Notes: a model not told the origin generated them from the letters alone. DNA of 64,000 bases from Bowmanella denitrificans (GCF_002887595.1 NZ_PEBU01000009.1:126589-190588); one strand, 5' to 3'. Counted from the stretch's first letter, positions 52,227 to 62,365 are shown. A program made the numbers and translations.

Positions 52227-53882
52227 ATGACAATCCGCCCCATCTGGTTTGCGACAGTACTCACTTTCAGCTTGTCACTGCAAGCCACCCCCACCGCTAT
52301 TACGCAAGTAAACGGCTACCACATCACGCCAATGCAGGGCCTAGAACGCTTCGACACCCTGGTATTTGACGAGGGCAAAGTGCTGGCAACAGGCGATGCC
52401 GACCTGTTACTTCGCTACCCACAGGCAAACGTTGTTAATGCTAAGGGTAAAACGCTGCTACCGGGTCTTATTGACGCCCACGGTCACCTGTTAGGCCTGG
52501 GCGAAAACTTACTGCAGGTTGATTTGCGCGGAATTGGCAGCGCCAGGGACTCGGTGGCCAAAGTCAGTCAGTACTTTGCCCAAAACGCCAAACTTGACTG
52601 GGTGATAGGCCGGGGCTGGAATCAGGTGCTGTGGCCAGATAAGCAGTTCCCTACTGCCGCGATGCTGGACGAGTTTATCCCCGACACCCCGGTGTGGCTG
52701 GAGCGAATTGATGGTCATGCCGCCTGGGTTAACAGTAAAGCGTTGGCTCTTGCCGGCATCAATAAAGATACCCTGGACCCACCTGGTGGGCAGATTATCC
52801 GGGATAGCCTGGGCCAGCCAACCGGCCTTTTGATAGATAACGCCATGTCTTTAGTGGCCGAGCGTTTGCCCAAAGCCAATCACAATAAAATGCAATCCGC
52901 CCTGACAGCGGCCTCTGCGCACTTATTGTCACTGGGTATCACCAGTATCCATGATGCAGGTATCGACAAAGCCACCTATGACTTTTATAAAGCCCAGGCA
53001 CAGCATGGTAAATTAGCCATTCGCATCTACGCCATGCTCTCTGCCAGTGATACCGAACTGGCCACAATGCTAAAGCAGGGCCGTTACCATGACGCACAAG
53101 ATAAGCTTTGGGTACAAAGCGTTAAAGCCTACGCTGACGGTGCGCTGGGTAGCCGGGGTGCGGCGATGCTGGCTCCCTATAGTGACGACAAACACAATAA
53201 CGGCCTATTGCTGACCCCGGAAGATAGACTGCCAGAGCTATTTGACCTGGTATTAAACGCCGGATTTCAGCTCAATGTGCACGCCATAGGCGATCGAGGC
53301 AACCGCCTGGTACTGGATAATTTCGCCAGTGCCTATACCAGGGTTGGAGGCCGGAATTTGCGCAATCGAATAGAGCACGCGCAGGTTGTCAGCCTCGAGG
53401 ATATTCCTCGCTTTAAGACCCTGAATATTATCGCCTCGATGCAACCGGTACATGCCACCAGCGACATGAATATGGCCGAAGACCGTATAGGTAAAGAAAG
53501 ACTGCAAGGTGCCTATGCCTGGCAAACCTTCTTAAAACAGGGCACGGTATTGGCTGCGGGGTCGGATTTCCCGGTGGAGCTGGCCAATCCCTTCCATGGC
53601 TTGCATGCCGCCGTGACCCGCCAGGATCATCAGGGCAGGCCCCCACAAGGCTGGCACGCCGAAGAAGCGCTAAGCATAGAGCAAGCCCTGCGCGCTTTCA
53701 CTCTGGATGGCGCTTTTGCTGCGCATCAGGAAGACATTCTGGGTAACCTGCAGCCGGGTAAATGGGCGGATTTCATTCTGATTGACAGGGATATTTTTCA
53801 GGCGCCAGCTACTGAGTTATGGCAAACAAAGGTATTACAAACCTGGGTGGCCGGTGAGATGCGTTATAAATCTGCACCTTAA
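52227..53882 (+). CDS. Exported amidohydrolase (YtcJ-like, amidohydrolase 3)
   Basis: 551 residues from ATG 52227, giving a signal peptide (MTIRPIWFATVLTFSLSLQA); an ATG 11 codons earlier (52194) with AAGG before it is an alternative start. Metal-binding LLPGLIDAHGHLLGLG (about 75-90), VKAYADGALGSRGAAML, LNVHAIGDRGN, RIEHAQVV and AAGSDFPVE carry the His, Lys-region and Asp residues of the family. It hydrolyses an amide or ester of unknown identity in the periplasm. A 25-bp gap follows the dehydratase stop, so the two may share an mRNA. Confidence 0.9.
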   Translation: MTIRPIWFATVLTFSLSLQATPTAITQVNGYHITPMQGLERFDTLVFDEGKVLATGDADLLLRYPQANVVNAKGKTLLPGLIDAHGHLLGLGENLLQVDLRGIGSARDSVAKVSQYFAQNAKLDWVIGRGWNQVLWPDKQFPTAAMLDEFIPDTPVWLERIDGHAAWVNSKALALAGINKDTLDPPGGQIIRDSLGQPTGLLIDNAMSLVAERLPKANHNKMQSALTAASAHLLSLGITSIHDAGIDKATYDFYKAQAQHGKLAIRIYAMLSASDTELATMLKQGRYHDAQDKLWVQSVKAYADGALGSRGAAMLAPYSDDKHNNGLLLTPEDRLPELFDLVLNAGFQLNVHAIGDRGNRLVLDNFASAYTRVGGRNLRNRIEHAQVVSLEDIPRFKTLNIIASMQPVHATSDMNMAEDRIGKERLQGAYAWQTFLKQGTVLAAGSDFPVELANPFHGLHAAVTRQDHQGRPPQGWHAEEALSIEQALRAFTLDGAFAAHQEDILGNLQPGKWADFILIDRDIFQAPATELWQTKVLQTWVAGEMRYKSAP

Positions 53883-53898
53883 GTGTGACTAGCAGGCG

Positions 53899-54657
53899 TC
53901 ACTTCGCCAATAATTCAGAAATGTTAGCCTGAGTCATGCCGGGTAGACTGAAAGCCTGACCACTTGTCAAAGTGACGCTGCATTGCCCGTTATCGTCTGA
54001 GCTTAAGGCACTGATTCTATCCTTGCGCACCAGCCAGGTCTTATCAAGGCGGATAAACATATGATGTTGCAACTGAGATGTGACATCGGATAACGAATCC
54101 AGATGCAACATTGAGCTACCATCACATAAATACAGTTTTGCATAGTCCGCCGTCATTTCAATGGCGTCCAGCCGCTCTGTTTCCAGGATACTGAGCCGTC
54201 GCTTCTCCCTGATCACCACCTTGCTGTTTAAGCCATTCGTCTTATGCTCGGCAATATGCGCTACCACCCGGCCAATCTCCTGGCAATCTACATACTGCGC
54301 ATCTTGCAAACGCTGCCAGGCGCGCCTCAAGGCTCGGTAAAAGCGTTCATCATCATAGGGCTTGAGCAGATAATCCACCGCACTCAGTTCAAATGCGTTG
54401 ATAGCATATCGATCATAGGCGGTAACAAATACAATGACACAATTGTCGCCGAACCTTTCGGCCAATCGAATACCATCCAAACCTGGCATCTGAATGTCCA
54501 GAAACACCAGTTGGCACTGATGTTCTTCAAACAATGCCAGCGCCTGATGGCCGTCGGCCGCTTCGAAAACCGCCTCAATTCCAGCCTGATTCTGCAACAA
54601 CAAGCGGATGGACTGACGGGCCAGACTTTCATCATCGGCAATTAATACCTTGATCAC
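53899..54657 (-). CDS. LytTR-family response regulator
   Basis: 252 residues. Receiver 1-120: ADDESLARQ, phospho-acceptor Asp in VFLDIQMPGLDG, Thr in VFVTAYDRYAI and Lys in YLLKPYDDERFYRALRR. LytTR DNA-binding domain about 145-250 (SILETERLDAIEMTADYAKLYLCDGSSMLHLDSL, FIRLDKTWLVRKDRI). It overlaps the kinase gene by 4 bp, so this is the kinase's coupled partner. Confidence 0.93.
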   Translation of the reverse strand: MIKVLIADDESLARQSIRLLLQNQAGIEAVFEAADGHQALALFEEHQCQLVFLDIQMPGLDGIRLAERFGDNCVIVFVTAYDRYAINAFELSAVDYLLKPYDDERFYRALRRAWQRLQDAQYVDCQEIGRVVAHIAEHKTNGLNSKVVIREKRRLSILETERLDAIEMTADYAKLYLCDGSSMLHLDSLSDVTSQLQHHMFIRLDKTWLVRKDRISALSSDDNGQCSVTLTSGQAFSLPGMTQANISELLAK

Positions 54658-55754
54658 GATGTCGTCTCCGCAGGTAGCTCCAGTACAGTTTGAAAATAAC
54701 CATTTTCCAATGGTTTAAGTTCCAGCCGAAACCGCTGGCCGAACATTTTGCTGAGCCTGTCCCGGCAGTTTTTTATGCCTATCCCAAAACCGTTGTGCTC
54801 ATCCTGTCGCGGCACTTTGTTGATCAGTTGAATACATAGAGTTGTGTTGTCTTTGTGAATACTCAGTGATAACAAATTTTTGTCAGATTCTAACTGTGAA
54901 CCATGTTGTACTGCGTTTTCAACCAGCGGTTGCAAAATCATAAAAGGCACATTTAACGCCAAGCAATCCTCTGCTACCTGAATTGACGTTTCCAGTTTGT
55001 GTTCAAAGCGCATCTTCTGAATAGTTAGATAACTTTGTATAAACTCCATCTCCTGCGTCAGACTAATCATTTGATTTTGTTGATTTTCCAGGACTTTTCT
55101 AAGCATTAAACCCAATTCACTCAGGGCCAGTATGGCTTTGTTTTTTTCATTCAAACGAATCAGACTGGCAACGGTATTGAGTGTATTAAACAGAAAATGC
55201 GGATTTAACTGTGACTTGAGCGCTTGCAATTCCAGTTGATACAACTGTCTCAACAGGCTTTCATTCCTGGCTTCTTCACTTTTAACCCGTTGATAGTACT
55301 GCATAACGAATCCTAAGCTGACAATGGCCGAAAAGATAATGAAATCCAGATGCCAGGCCCCCCGTCGAAGCAATATAGCAAAGGCCTGTTCAATCTCTTC
55401 AAGCCCAAAACCGCCAATTTCCACAAAAGCCAGCATCGGTGTGGCCAGAAACACAAATAAGCAAAGTGTCACCAACCATAGCGCGCTTAACCAGGCAGCT
55501 CTGAGCACCCAAGTTCTTACATTTTGTGTTGAGATTAATTTGGTCGCGGCAATGATCAGTGGAGACAAAAAAGCCCAGGGGATCCACCACGGCAGGTAGT
55601 ACAGCCAGACTTGCCCCCATTCGGAATGTTTTCCCGAATCCACCATACTGCGAAAGCTGAGATCAGCAGAGTAGGTGTTCATTAACAGCCAGAAAACCAG
55701 TCCGGACAACCAAAAGCGCCAACCGGGCACTTGCCGTAAAAAAAGTGCGAGCAT
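54654..55754 (-). CDS. LytS/YehU-type sensor histidine kinase
   Basis: 366 residues. Four predicted transmembrane segments in the first 160 residues (WLSGLVFWLLMNT, WWIPWAFLSPLIIAAT, WLSALWLVTLCLFVFLA, FIIFSAIVSLGFVMQYY). The His-kinase core of the LytS class carries the phospho-acceptor in LKSQLNPHFLFNTLNTVASLIR (about 180) and ATP-binding QPLVENAVQHG and GFGIGIKNCRDRL. It sits between two LytTR regulators and could phosphorylate either. No periplasmic ligand domain is seen, so it may sense within the membrane. Confidence 0.92.
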   Translation of the reverse strand: MLALFLRQVPGWRFWLSGLVFWLLMNTYSADLSFRSMVDSGKHSEWGQVWLYYLPWWIPWAFLSPLIIAATKLISTQNVRTWVLRAAWLSALWLVTLCLFVFLATPMLAFVEIGGFGLEEIEQAFAILLRRGAWHLDFIIFSAIVSLGFVMQYYQRVKSEEARNESLLRQLYQLELQALKSQLNPHFLFNTLNTVASLIRLNEKNKAILALSELGLMLRKVLENQQNQMISLTQEMEFIQSYLTIQKMRFEHKLETSIQVAEDCLALNVPFMILQPLVENAVQHGSQLESDKNLLSLSIHKDNTTLCIQLINKVPRQDEHNGFGIGIKNCRDRLSKMFGQRFRLELKPLENGYFQTVLELPAETTS

Positions 55755-55825
55755 TCAATGATACAAAAAGAGGACATCAGAGGGGATTATTCACCGGGCA
55801 AGGGGTGAAAAGCAAATCTGCCCGG

Positions 55826-56572
55826 TCAATCCAACAGCTCGGCGAGCTTATGCTTATTTCGTCTGGAAAGGGTCAGTTCCTGTCCCCCACTTAAAATGAC
55901 GGTATAGTCACCTTTCTCATTAGGTCGAAGCTCTACAATTCTGTCCTGACGAACAATACAGGAACGGTGAATACGGATAAAAAGCTCCGGGTCCAACTGC
56001 TTTTCCAGGCTGGTCAGGGTTTCCCGGTGCAGCAATTGCTTGCCGTCTTTAAGATGAACTTCAGCATAATTTCCAGCCCCCAGAAAATAGTCTACAGACT
56101 CAACATCGACCAGACGAATTCTGCCCGGATCACGAATCACCAAACGCGATTTATAGCTTGATATCTTTGGAACATTAGGCATGTTCATCAATCTATGAAA
56201 ATAGCTCAGTTGTCTGTTAGCCAGCTTCTCTCTGGCTTTATCCAACGCCAGATAGAAACGTTCATCATCATAAGGCTTAAGCAGATAATCCGTGGCATTG
56301 GCTTCAAATGCTTGCACAGCAAACTCGTCATAAGCCGTAACAAACACAATAACACAGCGCCCACCCAACCGCTCTGCCAGCTCCAGTCCATTGATTCCTG
56401 GGATCTTGATATCAAGAAACAGGATGTCCGGAGATTCCTGTTCAAAAAGCTCCAGTGCATGAATGCCGTCTGCGGATTCCAAAATCCGGCTAAAATCACC
56501 TTGCTGCTGAAGTAAGAAAATAATGGCTTGCCGGGCCAATGGCTCATCATCAACCACCATTACTTTTGTCAT
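55826..56572 (-). CDS. Second LytTR-family response regulator
   Basis: 248 residues from the ATG at 56572 behind GGAGG. Receiver: VVDDEPLARQ, Asp in LFLDIKIPGING, Thr in VFVTAYDEFAV, Lys in YLLKPYDDERFYLAL. LytTR domain about 140-245 (IRDPGRIRLVDVESVDYFLGAGNYAEVHLKDGKQLLHRETL, FIRIHRSCIVRQDRIVELRP). It is a close paralogue of the regulator at 53899, including the identical LLKPYDDERFY segment, so the pair probably arose by duplication. It is first in the operon, 71 bp before the kinase gene. Confidence 0.93.
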   Translation of the reverse strand: MTKVMVVDDEPLARQAIIFLLQQQGDFSRILESADGIHALELFEQESPDILFLDIKIPGINGLELAERLGGRCVIVFVTAYDEFAVQAFEANATDYLLKPYDDERFYLALDKAREKLANRQLSYFHRLMNMPNVPKISSYKSRLVIRDPGRIRLVDVESVDYFLGAGNYAEVHLKDGKQLLHRETLTSLEKQLDPELFIRIHRSCIVRQDRIVELRPNEKGDYTVILSGGQELTLSRRNKHKLAELLD

Positions 56573-57101
56573 GACAGCCTCCTTTCCATACAACCGTCCT
56601 TATGGATATCGCCTCAACCTGTCGCCCCTCAATACCGATTCATCTTCCTACCAGCAACTATCCGGCACTGGCAGATATTCTCATTGCCGGTTATCAGCGC
56701 CCTAAAGGAGCGGCGACAACCAAGCGACAAGCACACTCCTTCAGATAAACAAACGAAGATAATTGAAAGGCATCGATAAATTCGTCGCGATTATTTCTCA
56801 TTCCTACTTAGCATTGCAACTACTGACATAGTAACTAAATGCGTCAAAAGAGACGCCAACCGAACAATTCTTACGAAACTTTCACAATCGCCTAGCGCAC
56901 AGGATTTTGCGACCAAATACAGATACGTTTAATTCATCCCTGATAACCCACCTTTCATCACCGGAAACCCGACAACAACGTATCACTGCTATCCGATTTA
57001 TCGCCCTCCACCTAGCTTATGGTCAGATACCGGGGCACTACCCGTGCTCCTTGCTATCTGAAAAATAAAAAAAGTAACAATATGTTAATAGGGAGAAACA
57101 C
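56573..57101. other. Divergent region between LytTR regulator and TonB receptor
   Basis: 529 bp with no supported gene. TACGTTTAA at 56924-56932 is a single near-match to the LytTR half-site, too weak to call alone. The receptor is preceded by AGGGAG seven bases before its ATG. The size of the region and the neighbouring regulators suggest regulated promoters here, but none can be placed by eye. Confidence 0.4.
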
Positions 57102-60100
57102 ATGCAAAAGAGGCTATTAGCCAGGTCTGTAAGCCTGGCGCTAACCTTAGGCGCTACCTCGGGAATGTTGTCAACTCAGGCATTGGCTCAGGAAGGCAAT
57201 ACGGCAGAACAAGCAGTAGAAAAGATTTCAGTCACCGGCTCCCGTATCCGCAACCCGGATATGATTGCCAATAGTCCAATGCTAACAGTCGACAGCGACG
57301 AAATCGGCAGCCGAGCAGACATCACACTCGACACATTCTTAAACACCTTACCGCAGGTTAACCCCGCAGGCGGCACAACCTCCAATAACCCAGGCAATAA
57401 TGGTCAGTCCAATATTGACCTGCGTGGTCTGGGCTCCAACCGAAACCTGGTATTGGTAGACGGACGCCGGGTCATGGTATCTGCATCAGATATGACAGTG
57501 GACTTAAACACGATTCCAGCGGCCATGATCGACAGTATTGAGATTATTACCGGTGGTGCTGGTGCGGCCTATGGTGCAGATGCCGTTTCCGGCGCGGTCA
57601 ACCTGAAGCTGAAAGATGACTTTGAAGGCTTCCAGTTTGATATCAATCACTCCAATCATATGGAAGAGAAAGATGCTGAAGAGTATGGCTTTTCAACTCT
57701 GTTAGGAGCCAATTTTGAGGATGGTCGTGGTAATGCCATTATCGCATTTGACTATTCAAAACGTGAGGGCATGATTAAGTCACAACGTCCCTTCTCAGCC
57801 AATGCGACTTCCACCACCACCTTCTTCCCAGAAGGTATCTACAGCGTTGGCGGCAATGCCCCGAGTCAAGCTGCTATAGATTCAGTTTTTGCTCAATACG
57901 GCGTAGCCGCTGGAGCGGTACCCGCGGGCCAAAATATCATTGGTTTTAATACCGACGGTTCACTATTCTCAGCCGGTATATTTAACCAGCCCTATAATGT
58001 GGAGAACTGGCGCTATCCGGTAGATTTAGGTGTAAACAGTCGTTTGTTCCCAGACCGTTACAGCTATAACTTTGATGCGGTGAACATTCTGGTACTGCCG
58101 CTGGAGCGAAAAACCTTCTCCACCAAGTTTGATTATCAGGTGACAGATTCAACTGAAATTTTTGCGACTGCAGGTTGGACGAACTATAACTCTAAAGCTG
58201 CGCTGGCACCTACCCCATTCCCTACCGTAGAGATTCAAGGGGTGAATGGCACAGATCCTGCTGCAGCCATATCTAAATATGTCGAACCTAACAGTGTGAT
58301 TGGCTTCCAGTTAATCGTCCCTACCACCAACCCTTTTATTCCCGATGACTTTAGGACATTGTTGAATTCAAGGACGGGGGATAATCCAGATTTGGTTGGT
58401 TCGGGTGCTAATGAAGCCTTCCAAATGCGCCAGCGTTCTTTATGGGGCGGCCTGAGAACCTCTGAATATGACAACACCGTAATTCAGTATACCTTAGGTG
58501 CCCGTGGCAGTTTCAATGACTTCTGGAGTTGGGAAGTCTATGGTATGCAAGGTAAAACTACCGTTAAGGAAAGCCAGACCGGTAACCTGGATACCCAGAA
58601 AGTGCAGAACCTGATTGAAGCCGCTGATGGCGGAGCCAGTATCTGTGATGGTGGCTACAATCCATTTGGTCGTAACGAAGTATCCCAGGCTTGTAAAGAC
58701 TACATGACCATTGGTGCTTCGGTTGCCACCGAATATGATCAGCAAATTTTGCAGGGTTTTGTATCTGGTGATCTGTTTGAGACCCATGCAGGCATGGCCA
58801 GCCTGGTTGTAGGTTACGAAGTACGTAAATTTGAATATGACTTCGATCCAGGCTCTCTGAGTGGTCCGGTATCCGGTTTTAACACCCAGGATGCTGCAGG
58901 TGGTAAGAACCAGTTTAACGATATCTTCCTGGAAGCCTTCTTCCCATTAATTGACGGCATGCCATTCGCTGAATCTGTTGACCTGACATTGGGCTATCGT
59001 ACCTCTAAGTCCAAATTTACCGATACGGTGAAGAAAATTGAGGGTGACTCTGACACCAATTCAGCTTATAAAGCCGAACTTAGCTGGGATATGGGCGATA
59101 ATCTTCCCAGGTTGAGAGCGTCTTATCAGCGTGCGGTGCGGGCTCCTAACTTTGGTGAGTTGTTTGACGGCTCGGCGTCCAACCCGCAATTTTTTGATCC
59201 TTGCTCTGTTACCTCCGAGTTCAGAAAAGCAAACGGTGATGCTGGCACGGCGCTTTGTAAAGCCACAGGTGTAGCAGATCCCAGTATCTTTGTACAAACA
59301 CCTGGCAGCCAGGTCTCTATCGGCATTACAGGTAACGCCGAACTTGCACCGGAGAAAGCTGATACCTTTACCTTGGGTGCGGTACATACCTTTGAAAATG
59401 GTCTGAGTATGTCTTTGGACTACTACAAGATCGATATCGACGATGCCATAATCGATGCCAACGTTAACCTGATTATTGCCGATTGCTATAACTTTTATGG
59501 CAATAACTCTGACCTGAGCGGCGACTATAAGTCCTGCCAGTTTATCCAGCGTTTTGGTGGTGGTGACATCTTAGGTATGGCCAACCCAGAGCCAGGCAGT
59601 GGCGGTGACTTACCTGGCATAAACTCCGGCTTTATCAAGACCTCAGGTTTTGACTTCCAGGCCGGTTATAACTTTGAGGCCAGTTGGCTGGGTGGTGCCA
59701 GTGTTAACATGAACCTGTATGTTAACCACATCATGGAATACAAGACCCAGGAGCTACCCTTCCTGCCGGCCATTGATTATGCCGATACCATCGCCTACTT
59801 TGGTGTAAATCTGGGACAATCCTTCCCAGCATGGAAAGCTAACTTCAATACTATGGTCAGCTTTGACGATTTCGATTTCGCTCTGCGTGGACGTTACATC
59901 GACGGTATGGACAACCGTCTGAATGCAGAAATGCCACTGGAAATTGAACCTACCGGTACAGATGCAGTGATGTACTGGGATACGTCATTAACCTACCATA
60001 TGACAGAGAATCACAGTTTACGCTTGGGTATCAACAACCTGTTTGATCAAGAGCCCGAAACTTATGCGCCTAACGTTCAGTCAGGCACAGATCCGTCTCT

Positions 60101-60152
60101 GTATGACGTAGTGGGCAGACGTATCACTGTGTCTGCCAGCCTGAGGTTCTAA
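57102..60152 (+). CDS. TonB-dependent outer-membrane receptor, large
   Basis: 1016 residues with a signal peptide (MQKRLLARSVSLALTLGATS... ALAQ). TonB box-like EKISVTGSRIRNPDM; plug about 45-170 with NPGNNGQSNIDLRGLGSNRNLVLVDGRR and IEIITGGAGAAYGADAVSGAVNL; barrel to the end (TVSASLRF). The GSRI and RRVM form is common in receptors for oligopeptides, glycans or unidentified polymers in Alteromonadales; the substrate here is not set. The adjacent LytTR system, divergent and 529 bp away, is a likely regulator. Confidence 0.92.
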   Translation: MQKRLLARSVSLALTLGATSGMLSTQALAQEGNTAEQAVEKISVTGSRIRNPDMIANSPMLTVDSDEIGSRADITLDTFLNTLPQVNPAGGTTSNNPGNNGQSNIDLRGLGSNRNLVLVDGRRVMVSASDMTVDLNTIPAAMIDSIEIITGGAGAAYGADAVSGAVNLKLKDDFEGFQFDINHSNHMEEKDAEEYGFSTLLGANFEDGRGNAIIAFDYSKREGMIKSQRPFSANATSTTTFFPEGIYSVGGNAPSQAAIDSVFAQYGVAAGAVPAGQNIIGFNTDGSLFSAGIFNQPYNVENWRYPVDLGVNSRLFPDRYSYNFDAVNILVLPLERKTFSTKFDYQVTDSTEIFATAGWTNYNSKAALAPTPFPTVEIQGVNGTDPAAAISKYVEPNSVIGFQLIVPTTNPFIPDDFRTLLNSRTGDNPDLVGSGANEAFQMRQRSLWGGLRTSEYDNTVIQYTLGARGSFNDFWSWEVYGMQGKTTVKESQTGNLDTQKVQNLIEAADGGASICDGGYNPFGRNEVSQACKDYMTIGASVATEYDQQILQGFVSGDLFETHAGMASLVVGYEVRKFEYDFDPGSLSGPVSGFNTQDAAGGKNQFNDIFLEAFFPLIDGMPFAESVDLTLGYRTSKSKFTDTVKKIEGDSDTNSAYKAELSWDMGDNLPRLRASYQRAVRAPNFGELFDGSASNPQFFDPCSVTSEFRKANGDAGTALCKATGVADPSIFVQTPGSQVSIGITGNAELAPEKADTFTLGAVHTFENGLSMSLDYYKIDIDDAIIDANVNLIIADCYNFYGNNSDLSGDYKSCQFIQRFGGGDILGMANPEPGSGGDLPGINSGFIKTSGFDFQAGYNFEASWLGGASVNMNLYVNHIMEYKTQELPFLPAIDYADTIAYFGVNLGQSFPAWKANFNTMVSFDDFDFALRGRYIDGMDNRLNAEMPLEIEPTGTDAVMYWDTSLTYHMTENHSLRLGINNLFDQEPETYAPNVQSGTDPSLYDVVGRRITVSASLRF

Positions 60153-60176
60153 GGCTTAGACCTGCTATAAATAAAC

Positions 60177-60208
60177 AAAAAGGGTCCCAGATTTGGGACC
60201 CTTTTTTT
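60177..60208. terminator. Terminator of the TonB receptor gene
   Basis: A 13-bp stem AAAAAGGGTCCCA / TGGGACCCTTTTT with GATT loop and a T run after it. It touches the stop codon of the DUF1653 gene and can serve as a convergent terminator. Confidence 0.93.
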
Positions 60209-60419
60209 ATTCTTCTAACATGGCAAAACGTGGAACGCTTTGTCCGCCAACATTTACCGTCTCGATAAACATGGCCAGTGGTCGAACCCATAGCCCTTTT
60301 TCGCCATACAAAGGCCTGTATACCACCAGCTCAGATTCATCCTCACTGTGGCGAGCCACACCAATGACTTCGTAGTCCTTACCTTTATAATGCCGATAGC
60401 GGCCGGGTTTCACTGACAT
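60207..60419 (-). CDS. DUF1653 protein
   Basis: 70 residues, a single small beta domain: KPGRYRHYKGKDYEVIGVARHSEDESELVVYRPLYGEKGLWVRPLAMFIETV, the full DUF1653 pattern. Function unknown. It lies 3 bp after the DUF3703 stop, so they are cotranscribed. Confidence 0.93.
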   Translation of the reverse strand: MSVKPGRYRHYKGKDYEVIGVARHSEDESELVVYRPLYGEKGLWVRPLAMFIETVNVGGQSVPRFAMLEE

Positions 60420-60422
60420 CTA

Positions 60423-60758
60423 TTACTCCAGATATTGATTAAGTTCGGACCTGATTGGCATAGGTTTAACGGCTGAAACATTAGCGCCGCCAGTATTCCC
60501 CACCGGCACCCATAACCGGGAAAACAACAAGGAGGCCAGAATGCGCATAGTCTGGCCCAGCAGCTCCCTTAGATCATGACGTTTTATCGCCACCTTTAGC
60601 ATCCACCAATGACTCAGGGTATGGCGTCTGGTACTGGGCTGGCCCAGTACATGGGCGTTCTCCAGATAATAAAATGCGGTTTGCCAGTCAGCCTTGAAAT
60701 AGGCAGCTCTGGCCTGCTGCATTTGATACTCAAAGCCTGCTGAACGCTTTGGTGACAT
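60423..60758 (-). CDS. DUF3703 protein
   Basis: 111 residues. The family pattern is clear: ARAAYFKADWQTAFYYLENAHVLGQ (about 16-40), TLSHWWMLKVAIKRHDLRELLGQTMRI and VPVGNTGGANVSAVKPMPI. Function unknown; helical repeats suggest a binding protein. It has no signal peptide or membrane segment. Neighbouring DUF1653 is 3 bp downstream. Confidence 0.9.
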   Translation of the reverse strand: MSPKRSAGFEYQMQQARAAYFKADWQTAFYYLENAHVLGQPSTRRHTLSHWWMLKVAIKRHDLRELLGQTMRILASLLFSRLWVPVGNTGGANVSAVKPMPIRSELNQYLE

Positions 60759-60808
60759 AACTGACTCCGCTGTTTTAACGAAATGGCAGCGCCTTCTGAC
60801 TTACCAGA

Positions 60809-62365
60809 TTAAGCCTTGGGCATATAGCGTGCAGCCAGAGCTGTTACCGGGGCAGCGGACGGTTTACCGTGCTGCCAGTCCCCGCCTTCCACACCACTGC
60901 CAGCAATATCAACATGGGTGTAAGCCAAAGGTTTGCTGCTACTGCATTCGTGTTTATCCAGCCCGGCGGCAATACTTAAAAACGCAGCGGGAAACTGATG
61001 ACCTCTGGCCGTCACTGCGGAAGGGCCATTATTGGATGACAAAATATCATCGGCTTTGCTGCGAGGCCTGACAAAATCAAAGTCTTCCCGGCGTAGCCGT
61101 GAGGTTTCACCCGGGTCGCCCCACTTATCACCGATTTCACACAAGGCTTCACCACATCGATGGCTGCGTGCTGTGCCATTTTCAACATAGGCCGTGTAAG
61201 GTCCATATGCTCTGGCGGCATGCCCCGTCAAAGTAGCAACCGAGAACAAGCTTGGGGCCACTGCGTCCTTGGCATCGCCGCGCAGGTGGGACAGCAAATC
61301 AGCCAGCACCAGGCGGCCTTCGGCATCGGTATTACCGATGCGCACCCTGACACCTGCATGACTGCGGATAATTTCGTCAGCCACAAACGCATCAGAGCCA
61401 ATGCTGTTGCGCACAGCGCCTATTTCAGCAATGGCCTTCACCCCTTTGGGCTGATAGCGGGCCAGACTCAGCATAAAGCCAGCCACAGCCGCCGCCCCGC
61501 CTTTGTCTCGGCTCATACCGGCCATATGTCCATCGGTTTTAAGGTCTGCGCCACCGGTATCATAGGTTATGCCCTTACCGGCCAGTAGCAGGGTATTTTC
61601 AATCTGCCCCTGGCCACAATATTCCAGACGTATGACCCTGGGTTGATGGCGTGTAACATGGGTGGATGCCCTTGCAACGGCATGCAGCAGCGGATAATCC
61701 TGTCGCAGTGTTGCATCATCAGTGATAACAGACACTTTAACAGATGTGCCTGCAAAAGCTTGCTGGCAATACTCGGCAAAGCGCGGTGGTGCCATACGCT
61801 CAGGTTCAGTACCGCATAGATCCCGGGCCAACCGACGTCCGGCTTCCACGGCTTCCAGCCAGGCACAATCAACAGAGTTGGCACTACACAGGCCGATACT
61901 CTGCACCGGCTCTATGTCAGTTTCATCCAGCGCTTCACGCGCTTCCAGAGGTTGCCACAAGGCCTGACAGGCGGCCAGATAAGCCACTTCCATTGCATTG
62001 GCAAAGGCAGGATTATCAGGTAATTCACCCAAAATCAGCAGCGGATTTCGCGCACCAGCGTCTCTGGCCATTAATACAGCCTGCTTGGCCGCATCAGCAA
62101 TACGTCGCACATCGTCGGTATCACGCTCCAGTTTGCCCACAGGGGCGAAAATCAGTCGGCTTCCAGCCAATCCGGCGGCGGCCATCAATACCACTTCTTT
62201 ACCGGTTCTGTTATCGACCTGGCTATGCTGACGAATAACCTCTGTTAATGGTGGATGGTTGATTGTACTGATGTCAGTTGCCAGTACTATCACTGCATCC
62301 CAGTTGCTGTTGGTAGATATTGCGAAAGACGGGTTAGATTCAGCCAGAGCTTTAGGAAACGCCAT
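60809..62365 (-). CDS. M17-family leucyl aminopeptidase
   Basis: 518 residues from the ATG at 62365, six bases after GAGG; an earlier ATG at 62398 is less well placed. C-terminal peptidase domain with LAGKGITYDTGGADLKTDG (metal ligands Lys and Asp, about 265), RDKGGAAAVAG, and the signature NTDAEGRLVLADLL (about 345). It removes N-terminal residues using two metal ions, normally as a hexamer in the cytoplasm. The metal site reads GITYDTGG instead of GITFDSGG, and it is a divergent member rather than PepA. Downstream genes start 50 bp beyond its stop. Confidence 0.9.
   Translation of the reverse strand: MAFPKALAESNPSFAISTNSNWDAVIVLATDISTINHPPLTEVIRQHSQVDNRTGKEVVLMAAAGLAGSRLIFAPVGKLERDTDDVRRIADAAKQAVLMARDAGARNPLLILGELPDNPAFANAMEVAYLAACQALWQPLEAREALDETDIEPVQSIGLCSANSVDCAWLEAVEAGRRLARDLCGTEPERMAPPRFAEYCQQAFAGTSVKVSVITDDATLRQDYPLLHAVARASTHVTRHQPRVIRLEYCGQGQIENTLLLAGKGITYDTGGADLKTDGHMAGMSRDKGGAAAVAGFMLSLARYQPKGVKAIAEIGAVRNSIGSDAFVADEIIRSHAGVRVRIGNTDAEGRLVLADLLSHLRGDAKDAVAPSLFSVATLTGHAARAYGPYTAYVENGTARSHRCGEALCEIGDKWGDPGETSRLRREDFDFVRPRSKADDILSSNNGPSAVTARGHQFPAAFLSIAAGLDKHECSSSKPLAYTHVDIAGSGVEGGDWQHGKPSAAPVTALAARYMPKA

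Noticed and set aside
56924-56932. LytTR binding site before the TonB receptor
   Set aside because: Only one half-site with a mismatch; a pair with the expected spacing was not found.
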